Part shown: piece by piece, positions 25,533 to 35,476 of the stretch
Layout of the letters: each line of letters starts with the position of its first letter
How positions within the stretch are numbered: the first letter of the stretch is position 1
NCBI GenBank assembly: GCA_036263655.1
Contig: DATAGP010000019.1
Span: forward strand, 1 to 64,000
DNA from: Schlegelella_A sp036263655
GTDB lineage: Bacteria; Pseudomonadota; Gammaproteobacteria; Burkholderiales; Burkholderiaceae_C
DNA length: 64,000 bases
Direction: 5' to 3'
Notes under the pieces: generated by a model
Seen by the model: the letters and a program-made list of their open reading frames with translations, nothing else
Database searches by the model: none
Told to the model about the DNA's origin: nothing
Made by a program: the position numbers and the translations under genes

Positions 25533-26435
25533 TCACGCCGGGCGTGCGCCGTGGCACTGCTTGAACTTGCGACCGCTGCCGCAGGGGCACGGCTCGTTGC
25601 GGCCGACCTTCGGGTGCTCGCGCCGGACCGCGTCGACCTTGTAGCGGAGCGGCTCGGTCAGGTCGTGCAGCTCGGCGACGCAGGCGACCACCTCGGCGAT
25701 CGCCGCATCGAGCGTCGGCAGCGGCCGCTCACGCGCCAGCACGGCCAGTGTCGCCAGCTCGTCGTCGCCCTCGGCCGGCAGGAAGCGGAACAGGCGCGCG
25801 AGCGTCGCCTCGACCGCCGGGTTGCGCAGCTCGGCGAGCTCCGGGAACAGGTGCACGGCCTGCTCGAAGCCGGCGACCCAGGGCAGGAGCGCTTCGGCGA
25901 GCGGGTCGGGCGACGCCGTCGCGGCCGGTGCCGCAGCGTCTGTGCCCGTGTCAGTCGCTGGGTCGGGGGCCGCATGAGGCGGTGCAGCCGGCTCGCTCGC
26001 GTCCGTCGTCGCCTCGGTCGCCTCGCCGGCCTCCGCGGCCGTCCCCTCGCCGTCGCCTTCGACCGCGCCGGCCGGCTCCGGCTCGAGGATGAACGGATCG
26101 AAGCCGCCGAACTCGACGATCGAGCGGACGAGCGCGGTCTTGCGTCGAAGCACCAGGCTTTCGGCGCGAAGCCGCTCGGCCGAAGGCTCCGCCTCGCCCC
26201 AGCGGTGGCCGCCGGCGTCGAACACGTAGGGCAGCCATTCGTCGGCTTCGATGAGCCGCGGCTGGACGATCACGCCGCACAGGAAGCCGTCGAGCATCAC
26301 CACGTCGAGCGGCTCGAGCGGCTCCGGGATGCCGGCGAGCAGCTCGTCGAGCTCGGCGAACTCGGCGTCGCTGAGGTCGCTCGCCGCTGCCGCCAGCGCC
26401 GGCCGCGACGGCGGAACGGACGTTGGCAGGCTCAT
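25533..26435 (-). CDS. YecA/UPF0149-family protein with C-terminal SEC-C zinc motif
   Basis: This is a 300-residue protein. The N-terminal UPF0149 helical domain (about 18-110) includes LDGFLCGVIVQPRLI, and the domain resumes at about 180-275. The last 25 residues are a SEC-C zinc motif, GRNEPCPCGSGRKFKQCHG, as in SecA. YecA of E. coli, with the same layout, binds metal and associates with ribosomes. Here about 60 residues of Ala, Glu, Asp, Pro and Thr interrupt the helical domain (about 118-180), making the protein longer than the roughly 220 residues I expect. The insert is probably disordered. Confidence 0.88.
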   Translation of the reverse strand: MSLPTSVPPSRPALAAAASDLSDAEFAELDELLAGIPEPLEPLDVVMLDGFLCGVIVQPRLIEADEWLPYVFDAGGHRWGEAEPSAERLRAESLVLRRKTALVRSIVEFGGFDPFILEPEPAGAVEGDGEGTAAEAGEATEATTDASEPAAPPHAAPDPATDTGTDAAAPAATASPDPLAEALLPWVAGFEQAVHLFPELAELRNPAVEATLARLFRFLPAEGDDELATLAVLARERPLPTLDAAIAEVVACVAELHDLTEPLRYKVDAVRREHPKVGRNEPCPCGSGRKFKQCHGARPA

Positions 26436-26501
26436 GGCGCCAACGGCGGAGGCGGTCGGCGACCCATGCGAGCCGTCACGGGCTCACCCGCCGCGGCCCG
26501 C

Positions 26502-28391
<1,890 letters not shown>

Positions 28392-28529
28392 GGCGGTCCA
28401 GTCAGTCAACCCGGCGGTCCCGGGAGGGACCCGTTTCGCCCATGGCGAACGCCGGTTTTTCGGCTTTTGCGGCAGTGTAGTCCTCGTCCCCGTGCCCACC
28501 ACCCCGCAGGGTCGGGGGTGCGGCGCCGC

Positions 28530-28535
28530 GATAAT
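28530..28535 (+). promoter_or_regulatory. Possible -10 box for a leaderless transcript of the binding-protein gene
   Basis: GATAAT ends seven bases before the ATG, placing +1 on the A of the start codon. A GAGG lies only one base from the ATG, too close to act as a ribosome site. Confidence 0.4.
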
Positions 28536-28541
28536 CGAGGC

Positions 28542-29345
28542 ATGCTGCGCCGCCCCTTCCTCGCCGCCGCCGGGGCGCTGCTGCTGCCGGGGGCCCACGC
28601 GCAGCGCAAGCCCGGCACGGGCGGACCGTTGCGGCTGGGGGTCGACCGCTCCCTCGCCGACTCGGGCCTCGCCCCCGGCCTGCAGCGCGCCTTCAGCGCC
28701 GACACCGGCATCGCGGTGAAGCTCGTTCCCGGCCCGGCACTGGCCGTGCTCGATGCGGTGACGAACGGCGAGGTCGACGCCGCCCTGCTGAACGCGCCGG
28801 AGGCCGAAGGCCGCATCGCGCAGCAGAACCTGGTCCATGACCGGCGCCTGATCGCTCACGGCGAGTTCGTGCTTGTCGGGCCGGCGCCGCGCACCCGCGG
28901 CCGGGCCGCCGCGCGCGGCCAGAGCGGCGCCGAGGCCCTGCTGCGCATCCGCGAGCAGGCCACGGCCGCCACGCCGGCCGCGCCCTTCCTCAGCGCCGGC
29001 GACGGCTCGGGCGTCCACGTCGCCGAGCAGGCGCTCTGGCGCGCCGCCCGGGTCGAGCCGGTCGCGCCCTGGTACGTGACGGCCGAGCCGGGCCGCAGCT
29101 TCATCGGCCAGGTGCGCGAGCGCGGCGCCTATGCCCTGGTGGAGCGGGGCGCCTGGGCGACCCTGGGCGGAGCGCCGCTCGCGATCGTCGTCGACGGCGA
29201 CCCGACGCTGGCCGAAGCGGTGCACGCGATGCGCTCGTTCCGGGTCAGCCATCCGGCCGGCAAGATCTTCCTCGGCTGGATCGGCGGCGGGCGCGGCCGG
29301 GCGGTGGTCGGCTCGGTGCGCGGCTACCGGGCGCCGGCCGCATGA
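28542..29345 (+). CDS. Periplasmic substrate-binding protein, tungstate/molybdate type (TupA-like)
   Basis: This is a 267-residue protein with a signal peptide (FLAAAGALLLPGAHA) and a PBP-II fold. LRLGVDRSLADSGLAPGL, LDAVTNGEVDAALLNAPEAE and RDRRLIAHGEFVLVGPAP-like segments resemble TupA, the tungstate-binding component of an ABC importer. A basic loop near residues 117-130 is unusual. No permease or ATPase gene is adjacent, so it may be an orphan receptor or use an unlinked transporter. The next gene encodes a MOSC protein, also linked to molybdenum-cofactor chemistry, which mildly supports an oxyanion ligand. Confidence 0.72.
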   Translation: MLRRPFLAAAGALLLPGAHAQRKPGTGGPLRLGVDRSLADSGLAPGLQRAFSADTGIAVKLVPGPALAVLDAVTNGEVDAALLNAPEAEGRIAQQNLVHDRRLIAHGEFVLVGPAPRTRGRAAARGQSGAEALLRIREQATAATPAAPFLSAGDGSGVHVAEQALWRAARVEPVAPWYVTAEPGRSFIGQVRERGAYALVERGAWATLGGAPLAIVVDGDPTLAEAVHAMRSFRVSHPAGKIFLGWIGGGRGRAVVGSVRGYRAPAA

Positions 29346-29375
29346 GCCGGTCCGGCACCTGGCGAGGGCGTTGAC

Positions 29376-29957
29376 GTGGCCGTTTCCGGTCGCCTGCGCA
29401 GCCTCAACGTCGCGCCGGCGGTGGCGGTGTCGATCAATGGCCGCCGCGTCATGACGGCGATCGGCAAGCGCCCGGTCGAGGGCGCTCGCGCCGTGCTGCC
29501 CCTGGGCATCGAAGGCGACGAGCAGGCCGATCTCTCCGTCCACGGCGGCCCCGGCAAGGCGGTCTACGCCTATCCGGGCGAGCACTACGGCTTCTGGCAG
29601 ACCGTGCGTGCCCAGGCCGGCGTGGCGCTGTGGGACGAGCCGCTGCCGCCCGGCTCGCTGGGCGAGAACCTGACGCTCGAAGGCGTGCTCGAGAGCGGCC
29701 TGTGGATCGGCGACGTGCTGCGCTTCCCGGACTGCGCCCTGGCGGTGAGCGAGCCGCGCTTTCCCTGCTTCAAGTTCAACGCCGCCATGGGCTTCAAGCA
29801 CGCCGGCAAGCTGATGGCCGAGAGCGCCTGGTGCGGCGCCTACCTGGCGGTGCGCGAGCCGGGAACCCTCGCCGCCGGGCAGCCGTTCACGCTGCTGCCC
29901 GGCCCGCGCGAGGTCGGCATCGTCGAGCTGTTTCGCGCCCGCATGGGACGCGGCTGA
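29376..29957 (+). CDS. MOSC-domain protein (YiiM-like)
   Basis: This 193-residue protein has a MOSC domain, a beta fold found in molybdenum-cofactor sulfurases and mARC/YiiM reductases. Visible marks are DLSVHGGPGKAVYAYPGEHY, LPPGSLGENLTLEG and the candidate Cys in SEPRFPCFKFNA. YiiM in E. coli binds Moco and helps reduce N-hydroxylated bases; a similar role is an inference. It starts at GTG 30 bases after the binding-protein gene and overlaps rlmJ as TGATG, so the three genes may form one unit. Confidence 0.88.
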   Translation: MAVSGRLRSLNVAPAVAVSINGRRVMTAIGKRPVEGARAVLPLGIEGDEQADLSVHGGPGKAVYAYPGEHYGFWQTVRAQAGVALWDEPLPPGSLGENLTLEGVLESGLWIGDVLRFPDCALAVSEPRFPCFKFNAAMGFKHAGKLMAESAWCGAYLAVREPGTLAAGQPFTLLPGPREVGIVELFRARMGRG

Positions 29958-30799
29958 TGCTCGCCTACCGGCACGCGTTTCACGCCGGCAACCACGCCGA
30001 CGTCCTCAAGCACCTGGTGCTGATGCTGGTGCTGACGCACCTGAACGCCAAGCCCAAGCCGTACCGCTACGTCGATGCGCACGGCGGCGCCGGCGGCTAC
30101 TCGCTCGAGAGCGCCTACGCGCGCAAGAAGGGCGAGTACGAGCGGGGCATCGCCCGGCTGTGGACGCGCGACGACCTGCCCGGCCCGCTCGCCGACTACG
30201 TGGCGCTGGTGCGCCGCTTCAACCCGGACGGCATCCTCAGCCAGTATCCCGGGTCGCCGGCCCTGGCGCAGATGCTGCTTCGCGAGCACGACCAGCTGCG
30301 CGCCTTCGAGCTGCATCCCACCGAGCAGAAGATCCTGCGCGCGACGCTCGCCGGCGACCGCCGGGCCACGGTCTACGACGGCGACGGCTTCGCCGGGCTC
30401 CGGTCGCAGCTGCCGCCGCCGAGCCGGCGCGGCGCCGTCCTCCTCGACCCCAGCTACGAAGGCAATGCCGACTACCCGAAGGTCGTGGCGACCTTGCGGG
30501 ACGCCCTGGCCCGCTTCGCCGAGGGCGTGTACCTCGTCTGGTATCCGCAGGTGACGAAGGTCGAGGCCGCGGAACTGCCGCGCCGGCTGCAGGCGCTCGC
30601 CCCCGGCGCATGGCTGCACGTGCGCCTCACCGTCCAGCAGCCGGACGCGCAGGGCTTCGGCCTCGCCGGCAGCGGCGTCTTCGTCGTCAATCCGCCCCAC
30701 CTCCTGCACGGCCAGCTCGCAGCGACGCTCCCCTACCTCGTCGACGTGCTCGGCCAGTACGACGGCGCCAACTTCGTCATCGACCGGGTCGCGGACTGA
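29957..30799 (+). CDS. rlmJ: 23S rRNA adenine-N6 methyltransferase RlmJ
   Basis: This is a 280-residue SAM-dependent enzyme that methylates A2030 of 23S rRNA. The N terminus MLAYRHAFHAGNHADVLKH is nearly invariant in the family. DAHGGAGGYSL carries the SAM site, and the catalytic DPSYE appears as LLDPSYEG. KPYRYVDAHGG and the C-terminal NPPH are also present. Its ATG overlaps the MOSC stop codon. Confidence 0.96.
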   Translation: MLAYRHAFHAGNHADVLKHLVLMLVLTHLNAKPKPYRYVDAHGGAGGYSLESAYARKKGEYERGIARLWTRDDLPGPLADYVALVRRFNPDGILSQYPGSPALAQMLLREHDQLRAFELHPTEQKILRATLAGDRRATVYDGDGFAGLRSQLPPPSRRGAVLLDPSYEGNADYPKVVATLRDALARFAEGVYLVWYPQVTKVEAAELPRRLQALAPGAWLHVRLTVQQPDAQGFGLAGSGVFVVNPPHLLHGQLAATLPYLVDVLGQYDGANFVIDRVAD

Positions 30800-30861
30800 G
30801 CCGCGTCGGGCCGCTCGCGACCGGCTCGCGCCGCTCGCGTGGGCTCGGCCGACCGTTTTGC

Positions 30862-30867
30862 TACGCT
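30862..30867 (+). promoter_or_regulatory. Possible -10 box for a leaderless LplT-PlsC fusion transcript
   Basis: TACGCT ends seven bases before the GTG start codon and no Shine-Dalgarno sequence is present. It matches the -10 consensus weakly. Confidence 0.28.
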
Positions 30868-30873
30868 GCACGC

Positions 30874-32790
30874 GTGAGCACCCGCGCCGACCCCGTCTCG
30901 CCCAGCGTCGGCGCGGAGCATCCGAACCAGTTCGCGCTCCTCGGCCAGCGCCGCTTCGCGCCCTTCTTCTGGACCCAGTTCCTCGGCGCCGGCAACGACA
31001 ACCTCTTCAAGTTCGCGCTCACCGTGCTGGTCACCTACCAGCTGCAGGTGAGCTGGCTGCCGAGCGACCTGGCCGGGCTGGCGATCGGCGCCCTGTTCAT
31101 CCTGCCCTTCCTGCTGTTCTCGGCGACCAGTGGCCAGCTCGCCGACAAGTACGACAAGGCGCAGCTGACGCGCTTCGTCAAGTGGCTGGAGATCGCGATC
31201 ATGGCGCTGGCCGGCTGGGGCTTCCTGAGCGCCGACGTTCCGCTGCTGCTCGCCTGTGTCTTCCTCATGGGCGTGCACTCGACCCTCTTTGGGCCGGTGA
31301 AGTTCGCCTACCTGCCGCAGCACCTCGACGAGCGCGAGCTGACGGGCGGCAACGGCATGATCGAGATGGGCACCTTCGTCGCCATCCTGCTCGGCAACGT
31401 CGCCGGCGGCCTGCTGATCGCGGTGCGCGGGGCCGGCCCGACCTATGTCGCCGCAGCCTGCCTCGGCGTGGCCGTCATCGGCCGCCTGACCGCGCAGGCG
31501 ATCCCGGCATCGCCCTCCAGCGACCCGGGCCTGCGCATCAACTGGAACCCGGTCAGCGAGACGATCCGCAACCTGCGGCTGGCGCACGGGAACATCGTCG
31601 TCTTCCGCTCCCTGCTCGGCATCTCCTGGATGTGGTTCTTCGGAGCCGCCTTCCTGGCCCAGTTCCCCTCCTTCGCCAAGGACGTGCTGCATGGCGACGA
31701 GCGGGTGGCCTCGCTGCTGCTGGTGGTCTTCTCGGTGGGCATCGGCGTCGGCTCGCTGCTCTGCGAGGTGCTCTCGCGCCGCCATGTCGAGATCGGCCTG
31801 GTGCCGCTCGGCGCGCTCGGGATGAGCGTGTTCTCGGTCGACCTGTACTTCGCCTCGCGCGCCCTGCCGCCGGGGTCGGCCCTCACCCTCGCCGGCTTCC
31901 TCGGCCAGCCGGCGCACTGGCGGGTGATGGCCGATCTGGCGCTGCTGTCGCTCTCGGCCGGGCTCTACAGCGTGCCGATGTACGCGCTCATCCAGCTGCG
32001 GGCGCAGCCGAGCCACCGGGCGCGCATCATCGCCGCCAACAACATCCTCAATGCGCTGTTCATGATCGCCAGCGCGGTGATCGTGGGCGCCCTGCTGAAG
32101 GCGGGCCTGTCCATCCCGCAGGTGTTCCTGGCCATGGCGCTGCTCAATGCCCTGGTCGCGATCTACGTCTTCGCGCTCGTTCCCGAGTACCTGCTCCGCT
32201 TCGTGGCTTTCGTCGTCGCCCGCCTGGTCTACCGCTTCCGGGTCCGCGGCGACGAGAACATCCCGACCCAGGGTGCCGCGCTCCTGGTCTGCAACCACGT
32301 GAGCTTCATCGACCCGGTCCTGCTGATGGCCGCCAGCCCGCGGCCGATCCGCTTCATCATGGACCACCAGATCTTCCGCAGCCCGCTGCTCGGCTGGTTC
32401 TTCAGGCTGGCGAAGGCGATCCCGATCGCGCCGCAGAAGGTGGACGCCGCAACGTACGAGCAGGCCTTCGTGCGCGCCCGCCAGGTCCTCGAGGAGGGCG
32501 ACCTCCTGTGCATCTTCCCCGAGGGCGCGATCACGCGCGACGGCGAGCTCGCCGAGTTCAAAGGCGGCGTGATGAAGCTGCTCGAGAGCCACCCGGTGCC
32601 GGTCGTTCCGCTCGCCCTGCAGAACCTCTGGGGCTCGTTCTTCTCGCGCGTCGAGGGCCGGGCCATGCGCCGCCCCTTCCGCCGCGGGCTCTTCAGCCGC
32701 GTCGGCCTGGTCGCCGGTGACGCGGTGCCGCCGCGCCAGGCGTCGCCGGCGCTGCTGCGCGAGCGCGTGGCTCGCCTGCTCGCGTCCTGA
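30874..32790 (+). CDS. LplT-like MFS transporter fused to PlsC-type acyltransferase
   Basis: This is a 638-residue two-part membrane protein. Residues about 20-425 form a 12-helix LplT-like transporter (QFLGAGNDNLFKFALTVLV, FGPVKFAYLPQHL, GGNGMIEMGTF). Residues about 440-638 are a PlsC acyltransferase with NHVSFIDPVLL (the HX4D motif) and FPEGAITRDGE. In other bacteria the same fusion often carries a third acyl-ACP ligase domain, giving about 1100 residues; that domain is absent here. The likely job is import and re-acylation of lysophospholipids. The start is GTG. The stop abuts the convergent YihY-like gene in TGATCA. Confidence 0.88.
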   Translation: MSTRADPVSPSVGAEHPNQFALLGQRRFAPFFWTQFLGAGNDNLFKFALTVLVTYQLQVSWLPSDLAGLAIGALFILPFLLFSATSGQLADKYDKAQLTRFVKWLEIAIMALAGWGFLSADVPLLLACVFLMGVHSTLFGPVKFAYLPQHLDERELTGGNGMIEMGTFVAILLGNVAGGLLIAVRGAGPTYVAAACLGVAVIGRLTAQAIPASPSSDPGLRINWNPVSETIRNLRLAHGNIVVFRSLLGISWMWFFGAAFLAQFPSFAKDVLHGDERVASLLLVVFSVGIGVGSLLCEVLSRRHVEIGLVPLGALGMSVFSVDLYFASRALPPGSALTLAGFLGQPAHWRVMADLALLSLSAGLYSVPMYALIQLRAQPSHRARIIAANNILNALFMIASAVIVGALLKAGLSIPQVFLAMALLNALVAIYVFALVPEYLLRFVAFVVARLVYRFRVRGDENIPTQGAALLVCNHVSFIDPVLLMAASPRPIRFIMDHQIFRSPLLGWFFRLAKAIPIAPQKVDAATYEQAFVRARQVLEEGDLLCIFPEGAITRDGELAEFKGGVMKLLESHPVPVVPLALQNLWGSFFSRVEGRAMRRPFRRGLFSRVGLVAGDAVPPRQASPALLRERVARLLAS

Positions 32791-33732
32791 TCAGGCGGTC
32801 GTGAACCCGGGTGGGGTGCCCTCGGGCGCCGGTCCCTGGTGCTCGAGCCGCTCGTACTCCGAGATCACCTGCGCGCCGAACAGGAGCAGGCCGGCCGCGA
32901 TCTCGAGGCTGAGGAGGACGACGATGGCCGTCGTCAGCGAGCCGTAGACGATGTTCACCTGCGACAGCGTCGCGAAGTACCAGACGAGCAGGTGCCGGGT
33001 GATCTCCCACAGCAGCGCCGCGGTGACGCCGCCGATGAGCGCGTGGCGCCAGGCCAGCCGGCCCGCCGGCATGACCAGGTAGACGGAGGTCAGCACGAAG
33101 ATCTCGCCCGCCAGGCCGAGCAGGTAGAGCAGCGCGCCCGACAGCCCTTTCAGCCCCCACTCGCGGCCGAACAGGTTGACGCTCTCCTTGCCGACCGCCT
33201 GCAGGCTGCCGGCGACGAGCGTCATGAGCAGCAGGCCGACGCCGAGGGACAGGATGTAGGCGTAAGGGAGCAGCGCGGAGAAGATGAAGCGGCGCTTCCG
33301 CGCCACCACCCGGTGCACGAAGATCACCGACATCGCGTTCTCGAGCACGGTGAAGGCGAGCGAGCTGAAGAACAGCATGGTCGCGAACAGCAGCCAGCCG
33401 ATCTTGTCGCGGTTCTGCAGGAAGACGGCCAGCTCGCGCACCACGGCCGCCGACTGGCTGGGCACCAGCCACTCGAGGTAGCGGGCGAGGGTGGAGAGCA
33501 GCTCCTCCTGCTCGATCAGATGCGTCAGGGCGATGACGCTGAGGATCAGCAGCGGGACGATCGAGAGCAGCGCGTAGTACGCGACGGCGCCGGCGAGCAG
33601 CAGGCCCTGGTTCGCCTTGAACGCCTTCAGCGTCTGCAGGGCGAAGCTGCCCGGGTGGCGCAGCACGTGCTGCGCCGCCGCGCCCAGGAAGCGCGTGCCG
33701 AGGTAGCGCTGGAGTCGGTTAGGCGGTCTCAA
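32791..33732 (-). CDS. YihY/BrkB-family inner-membrane protein
   Basis: This is a 313-residue protein with about six helices. The hallmark LLLAGAVAYYALLSIVPLLIL starts near residue 45, and the family motif around LGREWGLKGLSGALLYLLG follows. The family was once thought to be RNase BN; its true role is unknown. I propose a TTG start overlapping the stop of the CBS gene (TTGA). The open frame further upstream runs antiparallel through that gene without a plausible start. Confidence 0.85.
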   Translation of the reverse strand: MRPPNRLQRYLGTRFLGAAAQHVLRHPGSFALQTLKAFKANQGLLLAGAVAYYALLSIVPLLILSVIALTHLIEQEELLSTLARYLEWLVPSQSAAVVRELAVFLQNRDKIGWLLFATMLFFSSLAFTVLENAMSVIFVHRVVARKRRFIFSALLPYAYILSLGVGLLLMTLVAGSLQAVGKESVNLFGREWGLKGLSGALLYLLGLAGEIFVLTSVYLVMPAGRLAWRHALIGGVTAALLWEITRHLLVWYFATLSQVNIVYGSLTTAIVVLLSLEIAAGLLLFGAQVISEYERLEHQGPAPEGTPPGFTTA

Positions 33733-34151
33733 GAACCCGTCGGCGTCGAGATCTCTCGCAACGTCTCGTCCACATCGGCCGATTGTCGCGTCGCGAGGTC
33801 GCCGAGGGCGACGATGCCCACGATCTCGTTGCCGGCGTCGAGGACGGCGAGCCGCCGCACCTGCTCGTCGCCCATCTGCTCCAGCACCTGCTCGACGCTG
33901 TCGTCGGCGCGGCACCAGCGCACTTCCTCGGTCATCACGTCGGAGACGACGGACTCCTGCGGGATCATGCCGGCGGCGACGCCCCGCACGGTGATGTCGC
34001 GGTCGGTCACCATGCCAACCAGGGCCTTGCCGTCGACCACGGGCAAGGCGCCGATGTCCATCTGCTTCATGCGGGTCGCCGCCGCCTGCAGGGTTTCGTC
34101 GCGCTGCACGACGGCGACGCTGCGGGTCATGATGTCGCTGATCTTGGTCAT
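33729..34151 (-). CDS. CBS-domain pair protein
   Basis: This is a 140-residue stand-alone CBS pair (Bateman domain) starting MTKISDIMTRSVAVVQRDE. The two CBS units are about 8-65 (IGALPVVDGKALVGMVTDRD) and 72-128 (VRRLAVLDAGNEIVGIVALGD). Such modules bind adenine nucleotides and sense energy state. The TDRD segment is the usual ribose-binding part. It is coupled by a four-base overlap to the YihY-family gene, and this pairing may mean the CBS protein regulates that membrane protein; that is inference. Confidence 0.9.
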   Translation of the reverse strand: MTKISDIMTRSVAVVQRDETLQAAATRMKQMDIGALPVVDGKALVGMVTDRDITVRGVAAGMIPQESVVSDVMTEEVRWCRADDSVEQVLEQMGDEQVRRLAVLDAGNEIVGIVALGDLATRQSADVDETLREISTPTGS

Positions 34152-34312
34152 GGCATTGGGGCGCTGGATGGCGCTGTTGACGAGGGCAGGCGCGCTCCCG
34201 GCGAGAGTCGCGAGGGTCACCTTAGGCAGCGACTCGCGCCGGGCCCGTGAGTCGGCAGCCCGACCGGGCGTCGGCGGGCGGCCCTTGCCGAGGTCGGCGG
34301 CGTCCGACGGGC

Positions 34313-35440
34313 TCAGACCCCGCGCCGACGGTCGCTGCGGAACTGCGCCGTCCACGCGCCGAGGGTTTCCGCCTCGAGCGCGTCTCGGATCTCGCGCATC
34401 AGGTTCACGTAGAAGTGCAGGTTGTGCACGCTGGCCAGCATCGGCCCCAGCATCTCGCCGCAGCGGTCGAGGTGATGCAGGTAGGCGCGCGAGAAGCGGG
34501 CGCAGGTCGGGCAGCCGCAGGCGGGATCGAGGGGGGCCTCGTCGGTCTTGTAGCGGGCGTTCCTGATGCGCAGGTCGCCGAAGCGCGTGAACAGGTGGCC
34601 GTTGCGGGCGTTGCGCGTCGGCATCACGCAGTCGAACATGTCCACGCCGGCGTGCACGCCGTCGACGAGGTCCTCGGGCGTGCCGACGCCCATCAGGTAG
34701 CGCGGCTTGCCTTCCGGAAGGCGGTGCGGCGTGTGGGCGACGATGCGCTGCATGTCCTCCTTCGGCTCGCCGACGCTGACGCCGCCGATGGCGTAGCCGG
34801 GGAGGTCGAGCTCGGCCAGTCCGGCCACCGATTCCTCGCGCAGGTGCTCGAACATCCCGCCCTGGACGATGCCGAAGAGTGCGTTCGGGTTGCCGAGCCG
34901 CTCGAACTCGGCGCGCGAGCGCACGGCCCAGCGAAGGCTCATCTGCATCGAGCGGCGCGCCTCGGCTTCGCCGGTGACGCGACCCTCGACCTGGTAGGCC
35001 GTGCACTCGTCGAACTGCATCGCGATGTCGCTGTTCAGCACGCGCTGGATCTGCATGCTGACTTCCGGCGTCAGCAGCAGCTTGTCGCCGTTGACGGGCG
35101 ACTGGAAGGCGACGCCCTGCTCGCTGACCTTGGCGCTGGCGCCGAGCGACCAGACCTGGAAGCCGCCGCTGTCGGTGAGGATGGGACGGGTCCAGGCCTC
35201 GAAGCGATGCAGGCCGCCGAACTGCGTCAGCACGTCGAGGCCCGGCCGCAGCCAGAGGTGGAAGGTGTTGCCGAGGATGATCTCGGCGCCCATCGTCTCG
35301 AGCGACGACGGCATCACGCCCTTGACGCTGCCGTAGGTGCCGACGGGCATGAAGACCGGCGTCTCGACCGCGCCGTGGTTGAGCGTGAGCCGGCCGCGCC
35401 GCGCCGCGCCGGAGCGGGTCAGGACATCGAAGGAAAGCAT
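34313..35440 (-). CDS. tgt: Queuine tRNA-ribosyltransferase
   Basis: This is a 375-residue TIM-barrel enzyme that exchanges guanine for preQ1 at position 34 of tRNAs with GUN anticodons. It has the nucleophile region GGVSVGEPKEDM, FDCVMPTRNARNGHLF, and the zinc site CGCPTCARFSRAYLHHL. DSGGFQVWSL carries the general-acid Asp. It lies 36 bases downstream of queA, the next enzyme in the same pathway. GACAAT seven bases before the ATG suggests it also has its own promoter. Confidence 0.97.
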   Translation of the reverse strand: MLSFDVLTRSGAARRGRLTLNHGAVETPVFMPVGTYGSVKGVMPSSLETMGAEIILGNTFHLWLRPGLDVLTQFGGLHRFEAWTRPILTDSGGFQVWSLGASAKVSEQGVAFQSPVNGDKLLLTPEVSMQIQRVLNSDIAMQFDECTAYQVEGRVTGEAEARRSMQMSLRWAVRSRAEFERLGNPNALFGIVQGGMFEHLREESVAGLAELDLPGYAIGGVSVGEPKEDMQRIVAHTPHRLPEGKPRYLMGVGTPEDLVDGVHAGVDMFDCVMPTRNARNGHLFTRFGDLRIRNARYKTDEAPLDPACGCPTCARFSRAYLHHLDRCGEMLGPMLASVHNLHFYVNLMREIRDALEAETLGAWTAQFRSDRRRGV

Positions 35441-35446
35441 GTCCGG

Positions 35447-35452
35447 ATTGTC
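35447..35452 (-). promoter_or_regulatory. Possible -10 box for leaderless tgt
   Basis: GACAAT on the minus strand ends exactly seven bases before the tgt ATG, between queA and tgt. No Shine-Dalgarno sequence is present. Confidence 0.35.
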
Positions 35453-35476
35453 GGGGGCCGCGGCGTGCCCGGGCCC

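Noticed and set aside
28392..29801. N-terminal extension of pckG on the minus strand
   Set aside because: It runs antisense through the binding-protein and MOSC genes; the normal enzyme length starts at the chosen ATG.
34152..34312. Gene in the gap between the CBS gene and tgt
   Set aside because: The readable frames are antisense continuations of neighbours; nothing recognisable is present.
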